A stretch of DNA of 64,000 nucleotides from Chelydra serpentina. Taxonomy: Eukaryota; Chordata; Testudines; Chelydridae. Below, piece by piece: positions 47,292 through 59,365 of this stretch. How positions within the stretch are numbered: position 1 is the stretch's first letter; each line of letters opens with the position of its first letter. The stretch is from NCBI GenBank assembly GCA_037349315.1, contig JBAIAC010000006.1:19069501-19133500 (forward strand), in the 5' to 3' direction. A program made the translations under genes and the position numbers. The notes beneath the pieces were generated by a model. It did not search any database, was not told the DNA's origin, and saw nothing but the letters and a program-made list of their open reading frames with translations.

Positions 47292-49353
47292 TCAGCTGTC
47301 GTTAAGACTGCGCCGATCACAACACGTCTGCCATTCTTCTCGCACTCTTGCCTTTCTTCTCCACGTTCGTCCGAAATGTTTAACGATGTCATCTTCCCCT
47401 CTTCTTGGAGGCCGACCGGGGGGTCTTTTCTGTTCTCGCGGGTACCACTCAGCAATGATTGCGGTCCACCTGTTATCCGTGAGCCGTGCTGTGTGGCCCG
47501 CCCATCGCATCTTGTTATGTCTGCTTTCCACGACAATATCTTTCACACCACTGCGTTCTCTGATGATTTCATTTGGTATACGATCCAGAAGGGAGATTCC
47601 CAACATAGCTCGTTCCATTGCCCTTTCAGCTACCAACAGCCGTTGCTCTTCTCTCTTCATCAGTGCCCACGTTTCACTGCCATACAGCATGGCTGGCAGC
47701 ACTGCTGAATTGAAAATATTTTTACGTGTGGTCTTGTCAATTTTTCCTTTGAGGACGTCCTTGATGGAATTAAACGCACACCATCCTGCCCGAATCCTTT
47801 GCGAGAGTTCTCCGTTCAGGTCTTGGCGCATATTAACTTCTTGGCCCAAATATATGTACTGTTCCACTTCTTCGATGTCTTCTCCTGTTAGCGTTATTCG
47901 GGCTTTTCGTAAGACGTCTGATCGCATATATTTTGTTTTGCAGCGGTTCATTTTCAGGCCGACCTGACTACTTTTCTTGTCAAGTCTTCGTAGCATGCTC
48001 TGCAGTTGGTTGGTGCTTTCAGCAATTAGTACAATGTCGTCTGCAAATCTGAGATGAGATAATCTCTCTCCATTTATGTTGACACCACTCCTCCAATTGA
48101 TCTTGTTCATAACCATTTCGAGGCAGGCGGTGAATAGTTTCGGTGAAATTGTATCTCCTTGCTTTACGCCTTTCTCGATTGGGATGCGGAGGGGAGTTTC
48201 AAGGAGAGTAATGTCTGTTGTACATCCAGTATTCGCTTCCTTCAACAAACTAATGTATTGCGTGTTACAGCCCTGCTCTGCGAGCGCCTTTAATATTGTG
48301 TTAAACTCAACGCTATCGAAGGCCTTTTCATAGTCGACAAAAGCAATGCACAGCGGGAGTTTGTATTCCCTCGCTCTTTCTAGGAGCTGGCTAAGGGTAA
48401 ATATATGGTTGATTGTACTGAAATTTCTTCGAAACCCTGCCTGCTCTCTCGGCTGTTGTTCATCCAGACTCTGCGATAGTCGATTCGTTATCACCTTTGT
48501 GAAGAGCTTGTAGATGTGAGAGAGCAGGGATATAGGGCGGTAGTTCTTAAGATTTTCTCGATCACCCTTCTTGTGCAGCAAGATGGTATTCGACTCCTTC
48601 CAGCTTGATGGTATTTTTCCTTCTTCAAGATATCGACTGAATCTTAAAGCGAGGGCCTTCCAAAGTTTTTCGTCTCCTGCATAAATCATTTCTGACGTTA
48701 TTCCATCTTTGCCTGGAGCTTTTCCCTTCTTCATCTGGTGTAGTGCGCTTCGGACTTCACTGACGATTATTGGGGGGACGAGTTCTTCTGACTCTTCGAG
48801 GGTTGGGAGCAGGACGTTGATTCTTGATTTGAACAGTTCTGTATAGAAGTCCTTGCAGACCTCCTCCATCCCTGCTCTGTCGATTACTGTCTCTCCATCC
48901 TTGTTCTTCAATGCTGTTACGCTCAATCTATACTGCGTCAATTCCCGCTTGCATGTCCTGAGGCTCTTGCGTGATTCTGCTGTTTTTAAGGAGCTTTTCT
49001 TTCCGGAAGTTCTCGAAGTCATCCTTCAGTTTTTGCCGTATAAGCTTACACAGAATGGAGTACTCGAGGTTGTTATCCAAGCTCCTTTTCATGTTTCTCC
49101 GCTTCTCCAACAAGCTTTTCGTTTCAATCGAGATTCTTCCCTTCGCCTTCTTCAGCTTTTTAATTTCAGCTGCTTTTATGCAACATCTCAACTTGTCAGC
49201 AAAGATACTATAGTCCTCATCACACTTTTCCATCTGGCTCCAGTCAAACCCAGAAATTGCTTTTTTCAGCTTTGCTTCATCGAATGTCTTCGGCTGCTGT
49301 TTCCTGTTTGCCATCTGTAATGCCTTCTTTTCCACCGCTTCGTCAAAAATCAA
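47292..49353 (-). pseudogene. RTE reverse transcriptase and linker, one frameshift
   Basis: The linker (49353-48995) reads AKLIFDEAVEKKALQ to DDFENFRKEKLLK. A single-base shift in an A-run near 48990 separates it from the 576-codon frame that continues ESRKSLRTCKRELTQYRL. RT motifs are in order: NYRPISLLSHIYKLFTKVI, EQAGFRR, FVDYEKAFDSVEF (first Asp), GVKQGDTISPKLFTACLE, HLRFADDIVLIAE (catalytic FADD). The C-terminus has YIYLGQEVNM, VLPAMLYGSETWAL, MRWAGHTARL and PGRPPRRGEDD, typical of RTE. The RT domain itself has no stop. Confidence 0.93.
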
Positions 49354-49369
49354 CTTCGCTCTAAGCAGG

Positions 49370-50044
49370 CGACTAAAATATAGTCGATTTCATTCTTACT
49401 CTTCGCGTTTGGTGCGATCCATGTCCACCTTCTTGAGATCTTTTTGTACCAGGTGTTTGCCACGTACAGTTCTTTCATTTCTGCCATTGCTACCAGCCTG
49501 TCTCCTCTTTCATTCCTTTTGCCGCTGCCGTATCTCCCTATGAACTTTTCACCAGCTTTCCTTCGCCCGACCTTGGCGTTGAATCTCCCATCGTGACAGT
49601 GTAAGTGGACTTTTGCGCTAGAGCTCTTTCAAGCTCTCGGTAGAATTCTTCCACTTCTTCGTCCTCACTTGCACTTGTGGGAGCGTAGGCCTGGATGACC
49701 TTGAGGGTAGCTTTTGACTCCATCTGAAGATGCAGCACACCGATACGTGATGATGTTAGCTGGCATGATATGACTTTCGAAGACCAATCTTTATTGACGA
49801 TAAATCCAACTCCTCCAACATTTCTAGCGCCATCTCCCTTTCCGAGCCTCACAGCACTTCCATCCTTCCAGTTGACTTCCAACTCCTTCTTTCGTCGGGT
49901 TTCGCAGACACCGAGAATATCGCATTTTATCCTTTTCTTCTCCTCCATCAGATGGTTTAAAGTTTCCTCCTTTGCCAGTGACCTACAGTTGTAAGTACAC
50001 ACAGCGAGGATTGTCCTTTTCCATGTTGGCCTAGCACCTGACAT
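49370..50044 (-). pseudogene. RTE endonuclease region, frameshifted
   Basis: From the ATG at 50044 the protein begins MSGARPTWKRTILAVCTYNC and continues with CDILGVCETRRKKE (metal-binding Glu), NVGGVGFIVN and VIQAYAPTSASEDEE. A one-base loss in the GDFNAKVG motif (about 49590) shifts the frame to a premature stop. The alternative frame continues GRRKAGEKFIGRYGSG, ELYVANTWYKK and RRWTWIAPNAKSKNEIDYIL. A deletion at about 49366 then removes the segment carrying the catalytic SDH motif, and the other frame resumes RLLRAKLIFDEAVEKK. The endonuclease is therefore dead in this copy. Confidence 0.85.
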
Positions 50045-50371
50045 TTTTTAGCAACCTCTTGTCGCTCAATTTCCGTTCCGCCACCATAGAACGTGCATTT
50101 ACTCGTGTTGTTTTAGCCGTTAACTTCAAGCCATCCCACTGGCTAGGTGGGCAGGCATGTGTACCTCCTCAAGCTTAGCTAGCCTTCAACCTCTAAGGAG
50201 AAGGAAAAGCGCTCTTTCCTCAGAGAGCAACCCTCCTCCCTGGATTGGATAGTCCTACACCTTTGTAGCATGGTAAAACCTACCAGGGCATACGTCCCGC
50301 TACCATAGCTGTCAGATGGCCAGGGTCACCGCTGCACCACGTTGAGGCGCTGAGGTAGGATTTTGCAGCAG

Positions 50372-50381
50372 TTAGCCTAAG
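50372..50381 (+). repeat. RTE target-site duplication, copy 2
   Basis: TTAGCCTAAG, identical to 47262-47271. Joining the flanks gives uninterrupted MITE/intron sequence. Confidence 0.93.
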
Positions 50382-51175
50382 TAGTAACTGAAAACTGACA
50401 CAATAGTTTTGAACTCAAACTGAAAACTTTGAAAAGTGCTTGGGGAAATAAGTTAGTCAAAGGCAAAATAATTGAGACGGTACCCTTTTCTCAGTAGTTC
50501 ATAAATTATTACAAATGATGGGGAAATATATCTGGAACAAAGTATTTGACAGTATTTTTAAATTGTAAAGAAATCAAAAAACTCTGTACTGAAAGATCTT
50601 TTAATTAGGTTGCACCAGTGGAATAAGGCATTTTTAAATTAATTTGATAAATGTTACTTCTGGATCAGAGGAACCGGGCAGGGACTGTCTTTTTGTTCTG
50701 TGTTTGTACAGTGTCTTATTACAGTAGAGTCTTGATCTGTGACTAGGGCCCGAGGGACTATGGTAATGCATTGCTTATTACTTGTTAGTCGGAACTTCTT
50801 GGCTGCTTATGTGATTCCAGCCAACATATTTTCTTTTTGGTTCTGTAGATTTCCTTAATGAATTCTTGAATTTAATGAAAAAGTAGGCAAATTTTGGTAG
50901 GCAAGACACAAGGAAATCCAGTATCATAGAGATTGGAGAATGCATAAAACATCAGTGTTACCTGCAATCCGGTGGTAGTATTTTGTGTACTACTGTTTCT
51001 GATGAAGGCATGTCTCCTGAAGGAGACACAAATGAAGGCTCCACTCTTCTGGTTACATCATAGTCTTGTAATAGTATTACTAATAGTAACAGTAATAATC
51101 TTTCAAATTTCATGCTTATGAGAATGGAACATGGGCAAAATAAAGTTCAGGGCAGTGTATAGGATTGATCTACAA
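50382..51175. other. Intron 2 with L2-like tail at 50680-50790
   Basis: GGGCAGGGACTGTCTTTTTG, TTTGTACAGTGTCTTATTAC and GACTAGGGCCCGAGGGACTA form the same plus-strand L2-type 3' tail as at 37050. The rest is unassigned. Confidence 0.55.
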
Positions 51176-51390
51176 CAGCGGTTCTCAAACTGGGGGTCAG
51201 GACCCCTCAGGGTTGCAAGGTTATTAGATGGGGGGTCACGAGCTGTCAGCCTCCACCCCAAACCCTGCTTTGCATCCAGCATTTATAATGGTGTTAAATA
51301 TATTAAAGTGTGTTTAATTTATAAGGGGGGTTGCACTCAGAGGCTTGCTATTTGAAAGGATTCACCAGTACAAAAGTTTGAGAACCACTG
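51176..51390. mobile_element. hAT-type MITE, 215 bp, well preserved
   Basis: The ends CAGCGGTTCTCAAACT and AGTTTGAGAACCACTG are 16-bp inverted repeats with one mismatch. The flanks ATCTACAA and CTCTACAA are an 8-bp duplication differing at the first base. There is no coding capacity. Confidence 0.9.
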
Positions 51391-53571
51391 CTCTACAACC
51401 ATAGAGACCTCCAGCTCCTCAGATTTGTTTGTTAAAGCATGTAAGGTTAATTAATCTATGTATTTAGTTACGTTATTAACCCTTTCACTCTGTTTGTAGG
51501 GCTCTGGAGGACTGTGACTAATTTTGAGGTACTTTTAATGTTGAAAACTGGGTAGGCGTGGCAATGTACATTTAATCTTTTGCAGCAAACTAAAAAATAC
51601 AAAAACATTTTAATGACTTATAAATGTGGCTAATTGTTAGACAGTGATTTACACAACATTTGTGTTGAATGAATGTAGATTAACAAGAGTTTGCTACAAA
51701 TTGTTTGAAAAGTGGTAATTGAATAAAACCATGTTCTCGGAGATGAAATTATGTATATATCAAGTTTCTTTTATTCTTTCAATAGTAAATTGCAGTGTAA
51801 TAGTAAAGTAGTTCACAGCATTATATATAAAAGTCTTCCATTGTTTTGTTATGAATATCTGTGCGGGTAAATTCAGTCATTAGAAATTTAGATTATCCAA
51901 ATTCAGAAGTGTCTTCCAAAACTGAAATTTTGCAATTTCATTCTTTCTCCAAAAATCTCATTTTTCACACACAAGAAGTTTTCATCACTTCCCTGAGCTT
52001 TTTAAATAAAAGTTTATCTTTATTTAAATAGGTTACTAATCTGCTATTGATTTTGCTCTGGCAAAAATTTCTTAGACATTTTTATAGGCGCATAATGTTC
52101 AGTCTTGTTTTACTTCCATTTCATTGGTACAGTCAGTGTAAAAATCAACCTAATTGACTTAAATGCCCAATTTTCTAGTATTGGGAAAAGAAAGTTTTTG
52201 TGTTTAGGTTGCTCTTTCAATAATTCAGCTCAAAACTAAGTATTCTGCTAGTGCTGGTTAGCTACATTGAATGCTCAGTGAGGATGGAAATAATGAATTA
52301 AAATAAAAAAAATCATATTCTTCATGAAGAAGTGTTCTTTTATGACTTTCAGTTAAGCATTTGCTTCAGAAAAATTAACTATGTATTCATATGCTGACTT
52401 CAAAGATTAAATAGTTTGTAGTTTAATATGTTCAGGAATGACATCGTGAGAGGACTGAGTTTTAGCAATGGAAATTGCCAAGAAATCAACACTGCTGCTT
52501 AATTTCAGAATGCTAAATTTGCTACAAAAAGCTTGCTGCTGGGGAATTTATAAAACTGCAAGTTTATCCAGTTTATCAACAGAAAGATGATAATCACATT
52601 TGCACATGCAATTTTGAGCATGTACAATTTTTTATGTTTTCATAAACAAGTTTATGAATGACCAGAATCCTTGATGTGTGAAAGAAAACAGCATTTGTAT
52701 TCCTTCTTAGATAAACATCTGTTTATACAAATGCAATGTTTGTGTAGTGTCACTGTGTATGGGAAAATGCAAATGCTCAGCATTCCAGGAGCAACTGATT
52801 CCTTGGGATCCAACAGAGAACAACAAAAGCAAGGAAATTTGCATCTTCGTCTTCCTCCAAAATTTTAGGCATAATAGTGATTCTAAATCATTTCATTGCT
52901 GTGCCCTCTCATATTTTAGTGTTGCAAACAACCCAGTTGTAATTTTACTTGTTCTTGTCCCCCTTCTTTTTCTAAGTTTTCCCTAGTTTTGAAAGTTCCT
53001 TTGAAGGCCATTCCTTGGAGGGAGAAAATATACTAAGTGTTTGTTGGGGGTGAGGTCAGTGTCTCTGATGGGAATAAGCTAGACAGTAGTGATAGCTATT
53101 CGTGTGCACGCTCATGAGCTTTTCCATACCTTTGTCTACCCTCAAGTGTACTCAGTAACTTTGTGTGCAACAAATCATTTCTTTTCCAAATTAATATGTA
53201 TGCACCAATCATTAATTTCACTTATGCTTGTGTGTGTTTGCAGATAGAAAATTGCTCATTTTTTTCATGGTAGTTGATGTGTACTGTAAAAGGCTACATT
53301 TATAGTTTTTAAAATATTTGTCCTTAACACAATAATGCAAAACAAATTTTAACATGAAGCATTAAAGAACTGGTTGCAGTCTTTAAGTAGAATCATTTAC
53401 CAAATCTGAGAGGTGTAGGATTATAGACTGAGTAGCAAATTTTAGAAACTGAACTTTAGAAACTATTTTTAAAAATCCAGTAAAATCATATGGGGAATAT
53501 ATAACTGTATTTAAGATCTAATTCGCTATCTAATGGATTGCTAATTGTCATTTAATATTTTTTTTCTTCAG
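51391..53571. other. PUM2 intron 2, last part, no feature seen
   Basis: AT-rich intron leading to the exon 3 acceptor, without recognisable elements. Confidence 0.5.
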
Positions 53572-53640
53572 GTTCGATCTGTGGATGAGATGAATCATGA
53601 GTTTCAAGCTCTTGCACTAGAATCTCGGGGAATGGGAGAG
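53572..53640 (+). CDS. PUM2: PUM2 coding exon 3
   Basis: A strong pyrimidine tract and CAG end at 53571, and the donor GTAAAT starts at 53641. The exon is 69 bp (23 codons, phase 0 to 0) and reads VRSVDEMNHEFQALALESRG then MGE. The methionine at 53590 is the start used for the commonly listed human PUM2 protein (MNHDFQALALES), so two start choices exist: ATG 24602 for a long form and ATG 53590 for the short form. Because the exon length is a multiple of three, skipping it would keep the frame. Confidence 0.97.
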
Positions 53641-55499
53641 GTAAATATTTGTAGGTGATTAGAAAATCCTGTTGGAGGATTGGACATTCTAATAAAATTT
53701 AGCTTATTTAGATTTTTAGCTTGGTTAGTGAAGTTTTTTGATCTGAGACAAACCAATTTTTCAGGCATCCAAAGACCATCTAAGGTGGTGTCTAAGTTAA
53801 CTCCAGTATCTAAGAACTATGATAAATGGAGCTATCATGTTAACATATTGGGCTTCTTAAGTTTGGGGAAGAAGAGCTGGCAATATAGAGATTGTGAAAA
53901 ATTCTCTGCTGTTGCTGCTTTCTAAGAAGTTATTTCCACTGACCCAAGCCTGGGTGGGGTGTTGAGGCTTTTGCAGGATTCCTGGACCCAAAGAAAAATA
54001 ACCATTATAAACTGGCTGAAATTAGGGCAATTTATTATACCCGTAGTGTCATGGCTTCTTCAATGGACAACCTTAGTGCTGATGGACCAGCGCATGTGCC
54101 ATAGCTTAGTAAGGAGGAACAAAAGCTTCCTTCCACAATGAGAGGTGCAATTTTAAATAATTTGAAATACTTTGCTGGTTAAAAATAGCCTTTTCCTTTG
54201 CTCAAACTATATTAACACCCAGAGTGAGAGACTTTAAAAATACTATTATAAAGTCTTTTAGGAAAATCAGAGAAATGCGTACTGAAAGCTAGACTTATTA
54301 CTCCACATGCTGAGGATCTGACAGTTCTGCAGCTAACAAAGAGTCCATGTACATCACATTAATGAAGGACTACCTTGTCTCTCTGCTGACGTACTGGAGG
54401 TGAAATCTGGAAAAAGATGTTGACAGGGTAGGTTAGCAGGTTATAGGAATCGGGTGTAAAGATCAAATCAAAAGTGATTGGCTCATTTAGACAATACAGT
54501 GATAAATATGGGTTATTCAAATGGCACATAGGCCACTTGATAAAATATTCCTTGTTTTTTGTGCACTGTATCAAACATATAATTAGGCTTGCTATTCTCA
54601 ATCTCAATAAAATTTTCCCATCTTAAAAACATTGAATTTATTTTGAATCTTGTTTTCAAGTTTTTCTAGTTAAGTCTCCAAAAGTGACTGCAGCTTCAAA
54701 CTCTGATATCGTAGAGGCAACTGTAAGACATTTTGCAAGTATGCACCATGTATACTGTGTTGCTTGTTATGCCAGATCACTTGAAGACAATGCAAAGAAA
54801 TATGGTATGGCTGTTGCCCATTTGGAATATATTGAGAAAACTGAGTCAAGGCAGATGTATCCAGGGCCAAGAGGCATTCTTAAGGAGATCAAGATAAACA
54901 AAATTGTGGATAGATTCTATTTTATTATGGGCTTAATAACCAGTGTTATATGTAAACATAATGTAAACCGATGCAGTGATGTTTCCTACATCTGCAGACA
55001 CAAACTATATCAACCACAATACATATGATTTCAATGCTTTGATTATACAGCGAAAAAAGTACAATATGGTTGTGCACGAACTGACATATGCTAGATTACT
55101 TTACACAAGTATTGAATGAGAAGAAAAAGATGGCTCTTTGTAAACAGTTGCTTTTAAAATTAAACTGAAATACCAAATCCACAACAAATGATTGTTTTAC
55201 ATGCACGATGCACTAACTTTTTAATTACTTACCTATCTGTCTTTCAAAATATTAGATAAATGCCTTTTGATAATCAAAACAAACAATATTTCAACTTAAT
55301 ATGTTAGAGATAATTTTTGGGCTCTGATCTTTCTAGGAAAAGCATTATTTCTTGATGAGAAAACAAATTTGAAGTTTTAGCTGGTGAGCATTTTGTTTTC
55401 CCCAGATTGATCTATAGTCTCTAAGCACCTTACAAACACTAATGAAATAATCCTCTCAACCACGTGAGGTAGGATACATTCCAGGTACTTAGATGAAAT
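53641..55499. other. PUM2 intron 3, no firm feature
   Basis: No assigned element. A 115-codon plus-strand frame at 54684-55028 (MTAASNSDIVEATVRHFASM) has unremarkable composition and no motif I recognise; it may be part of an old repeat. GTCTCTAAGCACCTTACAAA at 55420 resembles a MIR/L2 tail. Confidence 0.4.
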
Positions 55500-56560
55500 A
55501 TTCCAAAGAGGCTTCTACCATTTCTTCTGGAGCCTATTCCACATTTCTTGCTTTCAGGAAGTTTGCTGTATTTTCCCTAGATTTCCCTTTTCTTAATTCT
55601 TTTACCCAAGTTACACATCTTAGTACACCCTAGTTTTGTGGTGTTTTTGTTGTTTATTCCCTGAATTCCAATTTGTTTTCTTGGCACCAGCCTGAACACA
55701 GTATTCCAGGCGTGGTCTCATCAGAGTTATATCAAGAGCAGATTATCTCTTTTTGATGTAATTCTTCTGAATGTGGAAACTAAAAACCTATCATTTTTTT
55801 ATGCCAGTTGTCACTGAACACCTTGATATAATTTGTTTACTGTTTAACCAATGAACACATCGGGAAAAGTCAGAGGCTAAGGGCTTCTCTACACTTGAAA
55901 AACTACAGCAGCATGGCTGCAGCATTGCTGTAGCACTTCAGTGTAAATGCAACCTATGCTGCTGGGAAGGGTTATCCAATTGGTATAGGTAATCCACCTC
56001 CCTGAGAGGCGGTAGCCAGTTCCGCAGAAGAATTCTTCCATCAACCTAGCGCCGTGTACACTGGGGGTTAGGTTGTCTTAACTACACTGCTCAGATGTTG
56101 ATTTTTCACACTCCTGAGCAACATAGGTGGGTCAGCCAAATTTTTAGTGTAGACCAGGCCTAACTCTTGCACTTTTTGTAAAGTGTAGTGTTGCAATGCT
56201 CCTAGAACATGTGAATAGGTATACTTTTTTTTTTTAAATGTCCAGATTAGTTTTATCTTCCCAGTGAAGACATTGTTCCTGTTATGTTCTCTTGTTCTCA
56301 CATATGCCTTTTTCTGAATTGAATTTCACTTCCTTATCTTACTCCTAATCCCCGTAGGTCAGTTTATTTTTCTCTCTCTGCAGAGGTTCAGCACTTCCCA
56401 TTTTAGTATCTGCAGATTTCATTGGTGGGCTGTTAATTCTATCCTTGGGATCATTAATGATCATTAATCCTTGGGATCATTAATGATCCCAAGTCTGCAT
56501 CAGAATTTTTGAAGTTAGTGTTGCCATTCAGCATGACCATTTGTTGGCAATCCTTCCGCT
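55500..56560 (-). mobile_element. CR1 LINE fragment, - strand, split by a MITE
   Basis: ACAGTATTCCAGGCGTGGTC, CAAGAGCAGATTATCTCTTT, and on the far side of the MITE TTGAATTTCACTTCCTTATC and TCTGCAGATTTCATTGGTGG follow the antisense order of CR1. It is degraded. A small duplicated palindrome (TCCTTGGGATCATTAATGAT) occurs at 56440-56490. Confidence 0.65.
55881..56160. mobile_element. Harbinger-type MITE, 280 bp, inside CR1
   Basis: The left end GGGCTTCTCTACACTTGAAA and right end TTTTTAGTGTAGACCAGGCC are imperfect inverted repeats, bounded by TAA at 55878-55880 and 56161-56163. The internal CAGCAGCATGGCTGCAGC hairpin is visible. Confidence 0.9.
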
Positions 56561-56989
56561 AGCTTTCAGTCTGTGAGGATGGTCATATCTAATCCAATTT
56601 GAATTAATTTTATGAGTAAGACTGAATTAAGGTGTTTAGCTAAATATTTAGTTCCCTTGATCCATTTCCATGCTTTAATGCAGTAGTGGTTTACTCTGGA
56701 AGAAAACAAGATGAAAAGAAAAGTTTTCTACAGAAAGAGATTCATTGTATTGCAGAGGTCTTCCTCTGTTGGTCACCTGAAAACTGATTACTCCAGTGAC
56801 TCCAGTCTTATTCTTTGCAGTTTTACCTCTGACCCTACCTCTTTGTCTTTCTTCCACTTTCCGACCACAGCTCCTGCTTATTAATATCACAGGCTTTCCC
56901 CCGTTTGGTTGTCTCCCATTCATCTTCTCTTGTGACCCACCTTACGGTCACAACCTCTAGGTTAGAAAGCAGTGCTATATAGTAATTGC

Positions 56990-57580
56990 CAGACCCAAAA
57001 AGAAGAAGAAAAAAGAGGTTGACAGTACACATCAGTAACTTAAGGATTAAGGAAAGAAAAAATATCCTTGCAAGAAAGGCCATACAGCAAGCTAGCGGCA
57101 AGCAAGGAAAAGAACATTGGTCAGACTGCTACTGGAACACTGTGTCAAGTTCTGGTGTCAGTATTTTTAAAAGGATGTTGGAAAAATTGGAGAAGGTTCA
57201 GAGAAGAGATACAAGAATAGGTGGGCTGGAAAACACTCCTTAAAATGAAACTAAAGAAGTGTAGTCTGTTTAGTTTATAAAAGAGCAGATTGAGAAGCTG
57301 TTTAATCATAAACCATAAGTAACTACACAGTGGGGAAGATGTGTTACTAGGGAGCTCCATTAATCTAGCAGACAGACATAGCAATGTCCAATGCCTGGAA
57401 GCTGATGTTGGCAAAGTTCAAACTGGACATGTTTAACATTGAGGATGGCTAACCACTGGGACAGTTTATCCAAGGTTAATTTTGCATTACTTGGAGTCTT
57501 TTAATGACATTTAAATGTCTTTCTGGAATATATGCTTGTGTTCAACCACAAGTTATTGGATTAGATGCAGGAATCACTAA
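56990..57580 (+). mobile_element. CR1 LINE fragment, + strand, degraded
   Basis: GGAACACTGTGTCAAGTTCT, GTTGGAAAAATTGGAGAAGG and TTCAGAGAAGAGATACAAGA are the CR1 C-terminal region (TLEHCVQFW, KLEKVQRR). The sequence then decays. Confidence 0.7.
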
Positions 57581-58110
57581 GTGAAAGGCCTGTTTTGTCT
57601 TTGCTTCTCTGTTATGCAGCAGAATGAATGACATGCCTGTCATAGAGGTGCAGACTGCTCTTTCAGGTATCACATAAGAAATAACAGATGGCAGTTTGTT
57701 TGGGCTGTTCATGCCTGTAGCTAATCACTAGCTAAATAACCACATATTAATTATGATGAACAACGCGATGTATGCTTAGCTATCAGCAATCAGGAAGAAT
57801 CAGGTCAGTCCCCCTCCTTAGGGAAGATTAAACCTTCATAACTTGGGCAGGGAAAAATCCTACCTATGTACTTCGGTTCTCTGTGGGCAGTCTCAATTGT
57901 GTTATTAAATTGTCACAACATAAATCCAGCAAAATGTAGCGTCTACCTGTTGGCATTGTCCCAGACAAATTTGGACAACCAAAGGTAGATCTGTTTGCAT
58001 CCTAAAATCAGTTGTAAAACACCTTGCTTGTCACAAGGAGCAGCAGCCATGGACTTGCTATCCTAACCATTCCTGAAATACCTCTTTAATGCCTTTCCTG
58101 CATCCTCTCT
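57581..58110. other. PUM2 intron 3, no feature seen
   Basis: Unassigned intron between two CR1 fragments. Confidence 0.4.
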
Positions 58111-59365
58111 CATGGACAGGACTCTGCAAAAGATCAAGTTTAGTCCTCCTCTGGTTCCTGAGCAAAGTAAGCTGTCATGGCATAAGAGAGAAGGTCCTCT
58201 CATGGATCAGTAACTGCTTAAAAGATAGGAAACAATGGGTAGGAATAAATGGTCAGTTTTCAGAATGTAGAGAGGTAAATAGTGGTGTCCCCCAGGGGTC
58301 TGTACTGGGACCAATATTCAACATATTCATAAATGATCTGGAAAAAGGGGTAAACAGTGAGGTGGCAAAGTTTTGTATCATCTGCAAATTACTCAAGATA
58401 GTTAAATCCAAAACAGACTGCAAAGAGTTACAAAGGGATCTCACAAAACTGGGTGACTGGGCAACAAAATGGCAGATGAAATTCAATGTTGTTAAATACA
58501 AAGTAATGCACATTGAAAAACATAATTCCAACTATACATATAAAACAATGGGGTCTAAATTAGCTGTTACCACTCAAGAAAGAGATCTTGGAGTCATTGT
58601 GGCTAATTCTCTGGAAACATCCACTCAGTGTACCCCTAACAGAATGTTGGGTATCATTACGAAAGGGATAGATAAGACAGAAAATATCATATTTCCTCTA
58701 TATAAATCCATGGTATGTCCATATCTTGACTACTGCATGCAGATCTAGTCACCCCATCTCAAAAAAGATGTATTGGAATTGGGAAAGGTACAGAAAGGGG
58801 CAACAGAAATGATTAGGGGTATGGAAGAGCTTCCCTATGAGGAGAGATTAATAAGACTGGGACTTTTCAGCTTGGAAAACAGACTACGAGGTATATGAGA
58901 GAGGTCTACAAAATCATGACTGGTGTGGAGAAAGTAAATAAGGAAGTGCTATTTACTCATAACACAAGAATTAGGGGTCACCAAATGAAATTAATAGGCA
59001 GCAGGTTTAAAACAACAAAAGGAAGTACTTCTTCACACAACGCCCAGTCAACCTGTGGAATCTTTGCCGGAGGATATTGTGAAGGCCAAGATTAGACAGG
59101 GTTCAAAAAAGAACTAGATAAGTTCATGGAGGATAGGTCCATCAATAGGTATTAGCCAGGATGGGCACGGATGCAAAATTATGCTTTGAAGTGTCCCTAG
59201 CCTCTGTTTGCCAGAAGCTGGGAATGGGTGACATGGTATGGATCACTTGATGATTACCTGTTCTGTTCATTCCCTCTGAAGAGCCTGGCATTGGCCATTT
59301 TTTGGAAGACAGGATCCTGGGCTAGATAGACCATTGGTCTGACCCTGTATGGCCATTCTTAAGTT
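58111..59365 (+). mobile_element. CR1 LINE 3' third, + strand
   Basis: A frame at 58089-58748 keeps much of the RT end: REKVLSWISNCLKDRKQWVG, SGVPQGSVLGPIFNIFINDL, EKGVNSEVAKF, TKLGDWATKWQMKFNVVKYK and ERDLGVIV. The 3' end GACCATTGGTCTGACCCTGT then ATGGCCATTCTTAAGTTCT closes it near 59365. The catalytic FADD motif is deleted or altered to FCIICKLLK. It is better preserved than other CR1 copies here but inactive. Confidence 0.9.

Larger units (their letters stand above)
47272..50371 (-). mobile_element. RTE-clade non-LTR retrotransposon, nearly full length
   Basis: A 3.1-kb unit on the minus strand lies between perfect TTAGCCTAAG duplications. In order it has a 5' UTR of about 330 bp (50045-50371), an apurinic endonuclease (50044 to about 49360), a linker, reverse transcriptase and an RTE-type C-terminus ending at 47292, then a very short tail. 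Apart from about three lesions the coding potential is intact, so it is young compared with all CR1 and hAT copies here. It is antisense to PUM2 in intron 2. Confidence 0.93.

Noticed and set aside
47376..48333. Plus-strand frames of 85-193 codons
   Set aside because: They are antisense shadows of the RTE reverse transcriptase.
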